Assembly (NCBI RefSeq): GCF_002814235.1
Contig: NZ_PHSU01000034.1
Location: forward strand, 47,648-111,647
Direction: 5' to 3'
DNA: 64,000 bases
Origin: Pseudomonas sp. QS1027
GTDB lineage: Bacteria > Pseudomonadota > Gammaproteobacteria > Pseudomonadales > Pseudomonadaceae
Shown here: positions 1 to 8,120 of the stretch, piece by piece
How the letters are laid out: each line of letters opens with the position of its first letter
Position numbering within the stretch: the stretch's first letter is position 1
Notes under the pieces: generated by a model
Database searches by the model: none
What the model saw: the letters and a program-made list of their open reading frames with translations, nothing else
What the model was told of the DNA's origin: nothing
Program-made: the position numbers and the translations under genes

Positions 1-1
1 T

Positions 2-157
2 TCCCAAGGCGTGGTGCTCGATACCGGCAACCCGCGCTACCTGGAGTTCTACAAGCGCCAGGGTTATGAGGAAATCGGTGAGGTGGCGGTGGGAGCCATC
101 CGCGAACACGTGTTTTATCACGCCAACCCTCAGGTGTTACAAACAGCAATGGCTTGA
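2..157 (+). CDS. GNAT acetyltransferase, C-terminal end (5' part outside window)
   Basis: The open frame enters from the left edge and ends at TGA 155-157, giving about 51 residues. It contains NPRYLEFYKRQGYEEIGE, the typical last beta-strand region of a GNAT N-acetyltransferase ('N..a..fYek.GF...g'), where the Tyr and the following turn help close the acetyl-CoA site. Substrate cannot be told from this fragment. The 70 bases to the next gene hold no obvious terminator, so co-transcription with tamA is possible. Family assignment rests only on this C-terminal motif. Confidence 0.6.
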   Translation, partial: SQGVVLDTGNPRYLEFYKRQGYEEIGEVAVGAIREHVFYHANPQVLQTAMA

Positions 158-227
158 CTGTCGAACTTTCCGGTCGGTTTCGCGTTCTATGACGGCCCTA
201 ACCCAGCCCGTGATAGCATCCGCGCCT

Positions 228-1955
228 ATGATGTTTTCTATAAGATTGACCGGCGGTTTGCTCCTGCTCTGTTGCAGCATGGCGGCCCTGGCGCAAAGCG
301 AACTCGATGTACGGGTCAAGCCCGCGAACGACGAGTTGAAGGCCAATGTGGAAGGCTACATTGGCAGTCTCGGTAATCGTGGCGAAAATGCCCTGCGGCG
401 TTTCAGCCGCGGCGCGCAGGAGCAGGCACGCAAGGCCGCCCAGGCGCTCGGCTATTATCAGCCGCAGATCGAGACGGAAGTCGAAGCCGGCAAGACCCCC
501 AGACTGATCCTCACCATCGACCCTGGCGAACCGGTACATCTGCGCAATGTCACCGTGCGCGTCGAAGGCCCGGCCGCCAGTCTCAAGGCCTTCCGAATCC
601 CCGGCAGTGACGCCCTCAAGCCCGGCGCCGTGCTCAACCATGGGCGCTACGAGGACACCAAGCGGCTGATCCTCAACCGGGCTTCGCGCTACGGCTTTTT
701 CAGCGGCCACTTCATCAGCCAGAAGCTGATCGTCGATCCCCAGGCGGGCGTCGCCGATATCGAACTGATCTATGACAGCGGTCCGCGCTACGCCCTGGGC
801 CCGGTGCATTTCGCCGGTGACACGCCGTTCGACGAAGACCTGCTGCACCGCATGGTGCCGTTCAAGGCCGGTACCCCCTACGATTCCGAATTGATCGCCG
901 AACTCAACCAGGCCCTGCAATCGAGCGGCTATTTCGAAGGCGTGCGGGTGGACGCGGCACCGATGGCGGCCAAGGACCGGGTGATCCCGGTCGAGGTCCA
1001 GCTCGATACCCGCAAGCCGCGGACCATGGGCTTGGGCCTGGGCTATTCGACCGACGTCGGGCCCCGCGTCAAGGCCAACTGGACCCGTCACTGGGTCAAT
1101 GCCCAGGGCGACAGCTACGGGATCGAAAGCGAGGTGTCCGCGCCCCGGCAGAATATCGGCCTGTGGTACGACCATCCGCTGGACCCGCCGCTCACCGACA
1201 AGCTGCGCTGGGCCGCCGGCTACCAGTACGAAGAGATCTCCAACACCGACAGCCTGAGCAAGCTGTTCACCATCGGCCCGGAATGGCACAGCAAGCTGCC
1301 CAGCGGCTGGCAGCGGGTGATCTCGCTCAAGTGGCAGCGCGAGGAATATCGCCTCGGCGACGATTCGGGCCTGAGTACCTTGCTGATGCCGGGTATCAAT
1401 TACTCCTACCTGCGCAGCGACAACCGTATCGATCCGCACAATGGCTATCGCCTGGAGTTCGACAGCAAGGTCGCCAAGGAGGGCCTGGCCTCGGACAATA
1501 ATCTGTTGTACGGCACGGCCACGCTCAAGGGCCTGACTACCCTCTGGGACAATCACCGTTTCCTCGGCCGGATCCAGTTCGGCGGCAGCGCCACCAACGG
1601 CTACCGGAACGTGCCGCCGTCCCTGCGCTTCTTCGCCGGCGGCGACCAGAGTGTGCGCGGCTACGACTACCAGAGCCTGTCCCCGGAAAACTCCGAGGGC
1701 GATCGGATCGGTGGGCGCTACATGGTCGCCGGCAGCCTTGAGTACCAATATTCCATCGCCGAGAAATGGCGGGTCGCGACCTTCGTCGACCAGGGCAACT
1801 CGTTCAACACCCTGGAGTTGCCGAGCCTCAAGACCGGCGTCGGCATCGGCGTGCGCTGGATCTCGCCGGTGGGGCCGATCCGCCTCGACCTGGCCCATGC
1901 GCTGGACGATCCCGGCGGTATCCGTTTGCACTTTTCCATGGGGCCTGAGTTGTGA
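228..1955 (+). CDS. tamA: Outer-membrane translocation and assembly protein TamA (Omp85 family)
   Basis: About 575 aa. The start was chosen at the ATG pair 228/231 because it opens directly on a signal peptide (a hydrophobic run ending near AALAQ); an ATG at 189 would add a poor leader. After the signal come POTRA-type repeats (roughly residues 25-250), then a C-terminal 16-strand beta-barrel of the Omp85 type. The family's barrel-lumen motif is visible as VRGY at about residues 476-479. TamA works with inner-membrane-anchored TamB to insert or deliver proteins and phospholipids to the outer membrane. The stop codon overlaps the tamB start by four bases, so the two are translationally coupled. 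Confidence 0.93.
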   Translation: MMFSIRLTGGLLLLCCSMAALAQSELDVRVKPANDELKANVEGYIGSLGNRGENALRRFSRGAQEQARKAAQALGYYQPQIETEVEAGKTPRLILTIDPGEPVHLRNVTVRVEGPAASLKAFRIPGSDALKPGAVLNHGRYEDTKRLILNRASRYGFFSGHFISQKLIVDPQAGVADIELIYDSGPRYALGPVHFAGDTPFDEDLLHRMVPFKAGTPYDSELIAELNQALQSSGYFEGVRVDAAPMAAKDRVIPVEVQLDTRKPRTMGLGLGYSTDVGPRVKANWTRHWVNAQGDSYGIESEVSAPRQNIGLWYDHPLDPPLTDKLRWAAGYQYEEISNTDSLSKLFTIGPEWHSKLPSGWQRVISLKWQREEYRLGDDSGLSTLLMPGINYSYLRSDNRIDPHNGYRLEFDSKVAKEGLASDNNLLYGTATLKGLTTLWDNHRFLGRIQFGGSATNGYRNVPPSLRFFAGGDQSVRGYDYQSLSPENSEGDRIGGRYMVAGSLEYQYSIAEKWRVATFVDQGNSFNTLELPSLKTGVGIGVRWISPVGPIRLDLAHALDDPGGIRLHFSMGPEL

Positions 1956-4900
1956 AGCGCGGTTTGAAAGTACTTGGCCTGGCGGTTGTCTCGCTGATCC
2001 TGTTGTTGCTGGTGTCGTTGGGGCTGGTGCTGGGTACCCAGGCCGGCAGTCGTTGGGCGTTGGCGCAAGTGCCGGGTTTGAGCGTGGAAAATTTCCAGGG
2101 CCATTTGGGTGGCCAGTGGAGTGCCGATCACCTGCTCTGGCAACAGGGCGGCAATCGGGTCGAATTGCAGCAGCCGCGCTTCAATTGGTCGCCGCTGTGC
2201 CTGACGCACTTTGTGCTCTGTATCGAGCAGTTGGAAGTCGAGCGGGTCGACCTGCGCTTCGAACCGAGCGCGCCCGCCGAGAGTGGGCCGCTGAGCTTGC
2301 CGACGCTGAAACTGCCGGTGGCGATCGAGTTGCACCAGGTACGTATCGGCAGCCTGTGGCTCGACGGCAGCGAGCAGCTCAAGGAGTTGCAACTGGCCGC
2401 GCACTGGACGGCGAAGGGATTGCAGATCGATGCCGTGCACTTGCAGCACGACGACCTCAGCCTGGACCTCTCCGGGCTGCTGCAACCGAGTGGCGACTGG
2501 CCGCTGACGGCCGAAGGCAAGCTGCTGTTGCCGGCTCCGGGCGGCGTGCCCTGGGCCCTGGCGCTGGAAGTGCAGGGCGATCTGCTCAAGACCCTCAAGC
2601 TCAAGGCCAACAGCAGCGGTTATCTGCAGGGCCAACTGACGGGTGAACTGGAGGCCCTGGCCGAGCACCTGCCGGCCAGGGTGCGGATCACCGCCGATGC
2701 TTTCAAGGCCAGCGCCGAGTTGCCGGACACCCTGCAACTCAATCAGCTGGAGCTCACCGGCAGCGGCAACCTGAAAGACGGTTACCAGCTCCAGGGCAAG
2801 GCCGTGCTGCCGGCCGAGCAAGGCCCCGTCGACCTGAACCTGCAAGGTCGGGTCGATGCGCAGGGCGCGCAGATCGCCGCGCTGGACCTGACCGCCGATG
2901 CCAGGCAGCGGCTGAAACTCAGTGCTGAACTGGATTGGCAAAAGGGCTTCAGTGCCGATGCCAAGGTCGATTGGCTGGACTTCCCCTGGCATCGCCTGTA
3001 CCCGTTGATCGAGGAGCCGGCGGTCAAGGCGCGGACCCTGGTCGGTGAAGTGCATTACCGCGACGGCAACTACCTGGGTTACCTCCAGGCCGATCTCGAC
3101 GGCCCGGCGGGCAAGTTCAGCCTGCTGACGCCGTTCAGCGGTGACCTGAAACAGATCGCCCTGCCGCAGCTCGAACTGAAGGCGGGGCAGGGCAAGGCCA
3201 GCGGCTACCTGAAGCTGCAATTCGCCGACGGCATCGCCTGGGACACCGCCCTGGACCTGAGCGCGCTCAACCCGGCGTACTGGCTGGCGGAGTTGCCCGG
3301 AACCCTGGCCGGGCCGCTGCGCAGCAAAGGCGAATTGAAGAACCAGCAGCTTTCCGTCGATGCGAATATCGACCTCAAGGGCAAGCTGCGCGGGCAACCG
3401 GCGCTGCTCCAGGCCAAGGCCAGCGGCAAAGGCGAGCAATGGACCCTCGGTGCCCTGGACATTCGTCTCGGCGACAACCGCATCCAGGGCAGTGGCAGCC
3501 TGCAACAACGCCTGGCCGGGCAACTCGACCTCAACCTGCCGCGCCTGGGCCAGCTCTGGCCGCAGTTGCGCGGGCAAGTCAAAGGCCGGGTCGATCTCGC
3601 CGGCACGCTCAAGGCGCCGCAAGGCAAGGTCAGCCTGCACGGCCAGCAACTGGTGTTCGCCGATAACCGCCTGCAGGATCTCAGTCTCGAGGCCAACCTC
3701 GACAGCGCCCAACGTGGGCAACTGGACCTCAAGGGCGACGGCATCCAGGCCGGTGACAAGGCCCTGGGCACCCTGACCTTGCACGGCCAGGGCGATCTCA
3801 AGCGCCAGCAGGCACAACTCGACCTGCAAGGCCCGCTGCTGAAGCTGGCGCTCGGCCTGGACGGCGGCCTCGACAAGGGCAACTGGCGCGGGCGCCTGGT
3901 TTCCGGCGATGTGCAGACCGGCGGCCAGGACTGGAAACTGCAGAACCCGGCCAAACTCGAATACCTCGCCGATGGCCGGCTGAACTTCGGCAGCCACTGC
4001 TGGTTGTCGGGGGAGGCCAGCCTCTGTGGCGAGGATCAGCGGCTGATGCCCGAGCCGCGCCTGCGCTATCACCTCAAGCAGTTCCCCCTGGAAAGCCTGG
4101 GGCAATGGTTGCCTCGCGACTTCGCCTGGCAGGGCCGGCTGAATGCCGACCTGCAAGTGGACCTGCCGGCCAGCGGCCCCAAGGGCCAGATCATGATCGA
4201 TGCCAGTGGCGGCACGTTGCGCATGCGCGAACGGCGCAAATGGCTGGATTTCCCCTACGAGACCCTCAAGCTGACCAGCAACCTGACTCCGCGGCGGGTC
4301 GATATGGTCCTGGATTTTCGCGGTGGCAAGCTTGGCGAGCTGATGCTCCAGGCGCAGATCAATCCCCTGGCAAAGAACAAACCCCTGACCGGCGATTTCC
4401 GCCTCAGTGGCCTCGACCTCAGTGTGGCCCGACCTTTCGTGCGTAAGGTCGAGACCCTGGCCGGTCGCCTGGACGGCAGCGGGCGCTTGTCCGGCGGCTT
4501 GCTGGCCCCCAAGGTCAACGGCAACCTGACCTTGAGCGGCGGCGAGGTCTCCGGCTCGGAAGTGCCGACCACGGTCAAGGACCTGCGGGTGCAGGCGCAG
4601 ATTGCCGGGGAAAACGTCCAGCTCAACGGCAGTTGGACCGGTGGCGAGGCCGGGCACGGCAGCCTGACCGGGCATATCGACTGGACCGATGCGCTACAGC
4701 TGGAATTGGCGATCAAGGGTTCGCAGTTGCCGGTCAGTGTCGAGCCGTATGCGACCCTTGAAGTCGCGCCGGACCTGACGGTGTCGATGCACGGCGACAA
4801 GCTGGCGATTGCCGGCAAGGTGCATGTGCCCAAGGGCGCGATTGTCGTGCGCGAGCTGCCGCCGTCGACGGTCAAGGTCTCGGACGACACGGTGATCGTC

Positions 4901-5623
4901 GGCCAGCAGACCGCGGAGGGCAAGGCACCGCTGGCGATGTCCATGGATATCGAGGTGCTGGTGGGGGAGGACAAGCTCAGCTTCAACGGCTTCGGCCTGA
5001 CCGCCGACTTGCAGGGGCAGGTACATATCGGTGACAACCTCGACACCCGTGGTGAGTTGCGTCTGAACGACGGGCGCTACAGCGCCTATGGCCAGCGCCT
5101 GACCATTCGCCGGGCGCGGTTGCTGTTTGCCGGGCCCATCGACCAACCGTACCTGGATATCGAGGCGATTCGCCAGACCGATGATGTGATTGCCGGTATT
5201 CGCCTGAGCGGGAGCGCCGAACAACCGACCACGGAGATTTTCTCGGAGCCGGCCATGAGCCAGGAGCAGGCGTTGTCCTATCTGGTACTGGGGCGACCGT
5301 TGAGCACCACCGGCGAAGACAGCAGTGTGCTGGCCCAGGCGGCGTTGGGGCTGGGTTTGATGGGCAGTGCCGGGTTGACCGGCGACCTGGCGAAGAACCT
5401 GGGTATCGAGGATTTTTCCCTCGATACCCATGGCAGTGGCAGCACCACGTCGGTGGTGGCCAGTGGCAAGATCACCGAGAAGCTGAGCTTGCGCTACGGG
5501 GTGGGGGTGTTCGAACCGGCCAACACCATCGCCTTGCGTTATCTGTTGAGCAAACGCGTGTATCTGGAGGCGGCGAGTGGTGTGGCCAGTTCCCTGGATA
5601 TTTTCTATAAGCGCGATTTCTGA
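1952..5623 (+). CDS. tamB: Translocation and assembly module protein TamB
   Basis: 1223 aa, read from GTG at 1952, which overlaps the tamA stop. The N-terminus is a single membrane anchor (about residues 5-28, rich in Leu/Val). The very long middle is made of repetitive beta-strand segments, as expected for the AsmA-like lipid-conducting beta-groove. The last roughly 300 residues are the DUF490/TamB domain that contacts TamA, with strand-rich segments and an aromatic C-terminus ending in YKRDF, typical of this family. Length is normal for TamB. It ends 10 bases before the convergent aldo/keto reductase gene, with no clear terminator between them. Confidence 0.93.
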   Translation: MKRGLKVLGLAVVSLILLLLVSLGLVLGTQAGSRWALAQVPGLSVENFQGHLGGQWSADHLLWQQGGNRVELQQPRFNWSPLCLTHFVLCIEQLEVERVDLRFEPSAPAESGPLSLPTLKLPVAIELHQVRIGSLWLDGSEQLKELQLAAHWTAKGLQIDAVHLQHDDLSLDLSGLLQPSGDWPLTAEGKLLLPAPGGVPWALALEVQGDLLKTLKLKANSSGYLQGQLTGELEALAEHLPARVRITADAFKASAELPDTLQLNQLELTGSGNLKDGYQLQGKAVLPAEQGPVDLNLQGRVDAQGAQIAALDLTADARQRLKLSAELDWQKGFSADAKVDWLDFPWHRLYPLIEEPAVKARTLVGEVHYRDGNYLGYLQADLDGPAGKFSLLTPFSGDLKQIALPQLELKAGQGKASGYLKLQFADGIAWDTALDLSALNPAYWLAELPGTLAGPLRSKGELKNQQLSVDANIDLKGKLRGQPALLQAKASGKGEQWTLGALDIRLGDNRIQGSGSLQQRLAGQLDLNLPRLGQLWPQLRGQVKGRVDLAGTLKAPQGKVSLHGQQLVFADNRLQDLSLEANLDSAQRGQLDLKGDGIQAGDKALGTLTLHGQGDLKRQQAQLDLQGPLLKLALGLDGGLDKGNWRGRLVSGDVQTGGQDWKLQNPAKLEYLADGRLNFGSHCWLSGEASLCGEDQRLMPEPRLRYHLKQFPLESLGQWLPRDFAWQGRLNADLQVDLPASGPKGQIMIDASGGTLRMRERRKWLDFPYETLKLTSNLTPRRVDMVLDFRGGKLGELMLQAQINPLAKNKPLTGDFRLSGLDLSVARPFVRKVETLAGRLDGSGRLSGGLLAPKVNGNLTLSGGEVSGSEVPTTVKDLRVQAQIAGENVQLNGSWTGGEAGHGSLTGHIDWTDALQLELAIKGSQLPVSVEPYATLEVAPDLTVSMHGDKLAIAGKVHVPKGAIVVRELPPSTVKVSDDTVIVGQQTAEGKAPLAMSMDIEVLVGEDKLSFNGFGLTADLQGQVHIGDNLDTRGELRLNDGRYSAYGQRLTIRRARLLFAGPIDQPYLDIEAIRQTDDVIAGIRLSGSAEQPTTEIFSEPAMSQEQALSYLVLGRPLSTTGEDSSVLAQAALGLGLMGSAGLTGDLAKNLGIEDFSLDTHGSGSTTSVVASGKITEKLSLRYGVGVFEPANTIALRYLLSKRVYLEAASGVASSLDIFYKRDF

Positions 5624-5633
5624 GGCGCTGTGT

Positions 5634-6629
5634 TCAGCGATTCAGGCCCTGCATCACCGCTTCCGGATAACGCAGCCCGGCCGTGACACCCGCCGGGAAA
5701 ATCGCCTCCAGGGCCTGCAACTCGGCGGGACTCAGCTTCACTTCCAGCGCCGCCACGTTCTCTTCCAGGTATTTGCGCTGCTTGGTCCCGGGAATCGGGA
5801 TCAGGTAGTCGCCCTGGGCCAGGACCCAGGCCAGCGCCAGTTGCCCGGCGGTCACGCCTTTTTCCGCGGCCAGCGCCTGGACCTGCTCCACCAGCCGCAG
5901 GTTGCGGGCGAAGTTCTCGCCCTGGAAGCGCGGGCTGAAACGCCGATAGTCATCGGCGGCGAAATCGTCCGGGCTCTTCAGCGCGCCGGTCAGGAAACCG
6001 CGACCCAACGGGCTGTAGGGCACAAAGGCAATCCCCAGGCGCTGGCAGGCGGCCAGGCAGCCGTTGTCTTCCTGGTCACGGCTCCACAGCGAGTACTCGC
6101 TTTGCAAGGCGCTGATCGGATGCACCCGGTGTGCGCGCTCCAGGGTCTCGGCCGAGGCCTCGCTCAAACCCAGGTAACGGACCTTGCCGGCCTTGACCAG
6201 TTCGGCCATGGCGCCGACGGTTTCCTCGATGGCCACTTCCGGGTCGATACGGTGCTGGTAGTAGAGGTCCAGGGTCTCCACGCCGAGGCGCTTGAGGGTG
6301 CCGTCGATGGCCGTGCGAATGTACTCCGGCTTGCCGCTGACCCCGCGGTACGCCGGGTTGGCCGGGTCACGCAGGATGCCGAACTTGCTGGCCAGGAACA
6401 CCTGATCGCGTTTGCCGGCGATGGCCTGGCCGATCAGCTCCTCGTTGCTGTGGGGGCCGTACATGTCGGCAGTGTCGAGCAGGGTCACGCCCAGTTCCAG
6501 CGCCCGATGCAGGGTCGCGGTGGCTTCGCGGGTGTCACTGCCGGTGGTGTAGAAATCGGTCATGCCCATGCAGCCGAGGCCGATGGCGGAGACCTGTGGG
6601 CCGTTCTTGCCGAGTTGACGGGTGTGCAT
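5634..6629 (-). CDS. Aldo/keto reductase (AKR13-like)
   Basis: 331 aa, a complete NADPH-dependent aldo/keto reductase of TIM-barrel type. The catalytic tetrad is visible: D52 and Y57 in LDTADMYG, K82 in ASKFG and H126 in YYQHRID. The C-terminal NADP-binding segment IPIPGTKQRKYLEEN is also present. Proteins of this length and pattern reduce small aldehydes and ketones, including methylglyoxal-like compounds; the actual substrate cannot be read here. It is divergent from a LysR regulator whose start lies 107 bases away, the usual arrangement when the regulator controls the reductase. Confidence 0.88.
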   Translation of the reverse strand: MHTRQLGKNGPQVSAIGLGCMGMTDFYTTGSDTREATATLHRALELGVTLLDTADMYGPHSNEELIGQAIAGKRDQVFLASKFGILRDPANPAYRGVSGKPEYIRTAIDGTLKRLGVETLDLYYQHRIDPEVAIEETVGAMAELVKAGKVRYLGLSEASAETLERAHRVHPISALQSEYSLWSRDQEDNGCLAACQRLGIAFVPYSPLGRGFLTGALKSPDDFAADDYRRFSPRFQGENFARNLRLVEQVQALAAEKGVTAGQLALAWVLAQGDYLIPIPGTKQRKYLEENVAALEVKLSPAELQALEAIFPAGVTAGLRYPEAVMQGLNR

Positions 6630-6735
6630 GGTGTGAGCTCCTGTGGGATTTCATGCAGTGTGAACCTCGACAAAAGCGCGATAAACCGGCTAAAAGCACT
6701 ATCACTATTCGTAAAATCCCAATAATGGAGGGCCG

Positions 6736-7647
6736 ATGGATCGCTTTAACGCCATGCGGGTCTTTACCCGGATCGTCGAGCTGGGCGGTTTCGCCAAGGC
6801 CGCCGACAGCCTGCAAGTGCCCCGGGCCTCGGTGACGGTGCTGGTCAAGCAACTGGAAGCGCATCTGGGGGTGCAACTGTTGCACCGCACCACCCGCCAG
6901 GTCAGCACCACCCTCGACGGCGCGGCCTATTACCAGCGCTGCGTGCAACTGCTGGCGGACCTGGAGGAAACCGAAGCGGTGTTTTCCTCTGCCCGGCGCA
7001 ATCCGCGGGGGACCCTGCGGGTCGATATGCCGGCGGGCATCGGCCGCTTGATCGTGATTCCGGTATTGCCCGAATTCAGCGAGCGTTATCCGCTGATCGA
7101 CCTGGAAATCGGCCTGAATGACCGGCCCGTGGACCTGATCCGTGATGGCATCGATTGTGTGCTGCGTGGCGGCGAGGCCCTGGACGATTCGCTGGTGGCC
7201 CGGCCGCTGGTGCTGGTCGAGCAAGTGACCTGTGCCAGTGCGGCCTATATCGAACGCATGGGGTTGCCGACGTCACTGGCGGACCTGGCGGGGCATCGGA
7301 TGGTCGAGTATTTTTCCAGTGTGAGCGGCAAGCGCTTCGGCCTGGAGTTCCAGCAGGGCGACCAGTTGCAGGCGATCGACCTGCCCAAGCGTCTTTCGGT
7401 CAGCAGTGCCGACGGTTACCTGGCGGCGTGTGAAGCCGGCTATGGGCTGGTGCAGATTCCCTATTACCACGTGGTCGAACAACTGCGCAGCGGCCAGTTG
7501 TGCGAAGTGTTGCGCGATCATCCACCGCCCGGATTACCGTTGAGCGCGATGTATCCGCCCCATCGACAGATGTCGGCGCGGGTGCGGGTGTTTGTCGATT
7601 GGCTGGTGGAGATCTGTACCCGGCCGGGTACCGGGTTTCGGCGTTGA
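6736..7647 (+). CDS. LysR-family transcriptional regulator
   Basis: 303 aa. The N-terminal winged helix-turn-helix (about residues 1-60) reads MDRFNAMRVFTRIVELGGFA, with helix 3 around RASVTVLVKQLEAHLG and the typical LLHRTTRQV after it. The remainder is a LysR substrate-binding fold. A strong ribosome site (GGAGG) lies seven bases before ATG 6736. It diverges from the aldo/keto reductase gene, which it probably controls together with its own expression; the inducer is unknown. The subgroup resembles the DsdC/YafC-like 'quinone and oxidoreductase' LysR regulators common in pseudomonads. Confidence 0.9.
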   Translation: MDRFNAMRVFTRIVELGGFAKAADSLQVPRASVTVLVKQLEAHLGVQLLHRTTRQVSTTLDGAAYYQRCVQLLADLEETEAVFSSARRNPRGTLRVDMPAGIGRLIVIPVLPEFSERYPLIDLEIGLNDRPVDLIRDGIDCVLRGGEALDDSLVARPLVLVEQVTCASAAYIERMGLPTSLADLAGHRMVEYFSSVSGKRFGLEFQQGDQLQAIDLPKRLSVSSADGYLAACEAGYGLVQIPYYHVVEQLRSGQLCEVLRDHPPPGLPLSAMYPPHRQMSARVRVFVDWLVEICTRPGTGFRR

Positions 7648-7690
7648 GCAAAACGCGGTCAGAACGAATGGATCGGTCTGGCGGGATCTG

Positions 7691-7773
7691 TGTAGGAGCC
7701 AGCTTGCTGGCGATGGCGGCCGTATAGTCATACAAGGCTGATCGGTCTCATCGCCAGCGCGCCGGCTCCTACA
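7691..7773. repeat. REP doublet (inverted pair)
   Basis: Two inverted copies of the Pseudomonas REP core face each other: tgtaggagccagcttgctgg on the left and its inverted counterpart ending in ggctcctaca on the right, with about 40 bases between. The same core recurs at 15289, 45383 and 63981 in this window. It occupies the gap between the LysR gene and the small lipoprotein. Confidence 0.8.
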
Positions 7774-7809
7774 AGGGCGTGTGTCTCAACCGGTAATCAG
7801 CGACGGCTA

Positions 7810-7941
7810 TCAGCGACGGTATTCGCCAGGGCCATCGGCATAGCGGTGATCGTGCCAGCCTCCGCCATGGGGGAAAATGAAGCAGCCGCTCAGGGACAAG
7901 ATGACCAGCAGGGGAATCAACATCGTGATTCGACGAAACAT
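7810..7941 (-). CDS. Small lipoprotein, 43 aa
   Basis: A very short gene starting at ATG 7941 (minus strand). The product begins MFRRITMLIPLLVILSLSGC, which is a lipoprotein signal peptide with lipobox LSGC, followed by FIFPHGGGWHDHRYADG, a His/Gly-rich tail. An open frame continues upstream of this ATG, but only the internal start gives a sensible signal sequence. Mature protein would be about 24 residues. Function is not known. It lies just left of the prophage attachment repeat and is transcribed away from it. Before phage insertion it would have been divergent from the small membrane protein gene at 12018. Confidence 0.6.
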   Translation of the reverse strand: MFRRITMLIPLLVILSLSGCFIFPHGGGWHDHRYADGPGEYRR

Positions 7942-8063
7942 GGATAAATCCTCATGGGTGAAGCCGGGAAGATAAAACCCTTCCCCGGATATACTATGGG
8001 ACCCCGCATGTGTCGTTTCATTCATCGCCATTTGTAGGGCGTTGGTATGGATTAAGATACAAG

Positions 8064-8084
8064 TCGGATACATTTGTCGTTTCA
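8064..8084 (+). other. attL: attL-like direct repeat
   Basis: A 21-bp sequence beginning tcggatacatttgtc is repeated at 11972-11992 with one difference (G to A at position 13). The two copies enclose only phage-derived sequence, as expected for attL and attR. A partial third copy (tgtcgtttca) occurs at 8011-8020. No tRNA or other RNA gene overlaps the repeat. Confidence 0.7.
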
Positions 8085-8120
8085 GGGAGGGCGCCCAATG
8101 TTTCATGGAGCGAGCCCCCA

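Noticed and set aside
1718..4675. 985-codon open frame antisense to tamB
   Set aside because: High-GC shadow frame: residue make-up is Gln/Arg/Ala-rich with no domain, and tamB on the other strand is certain.
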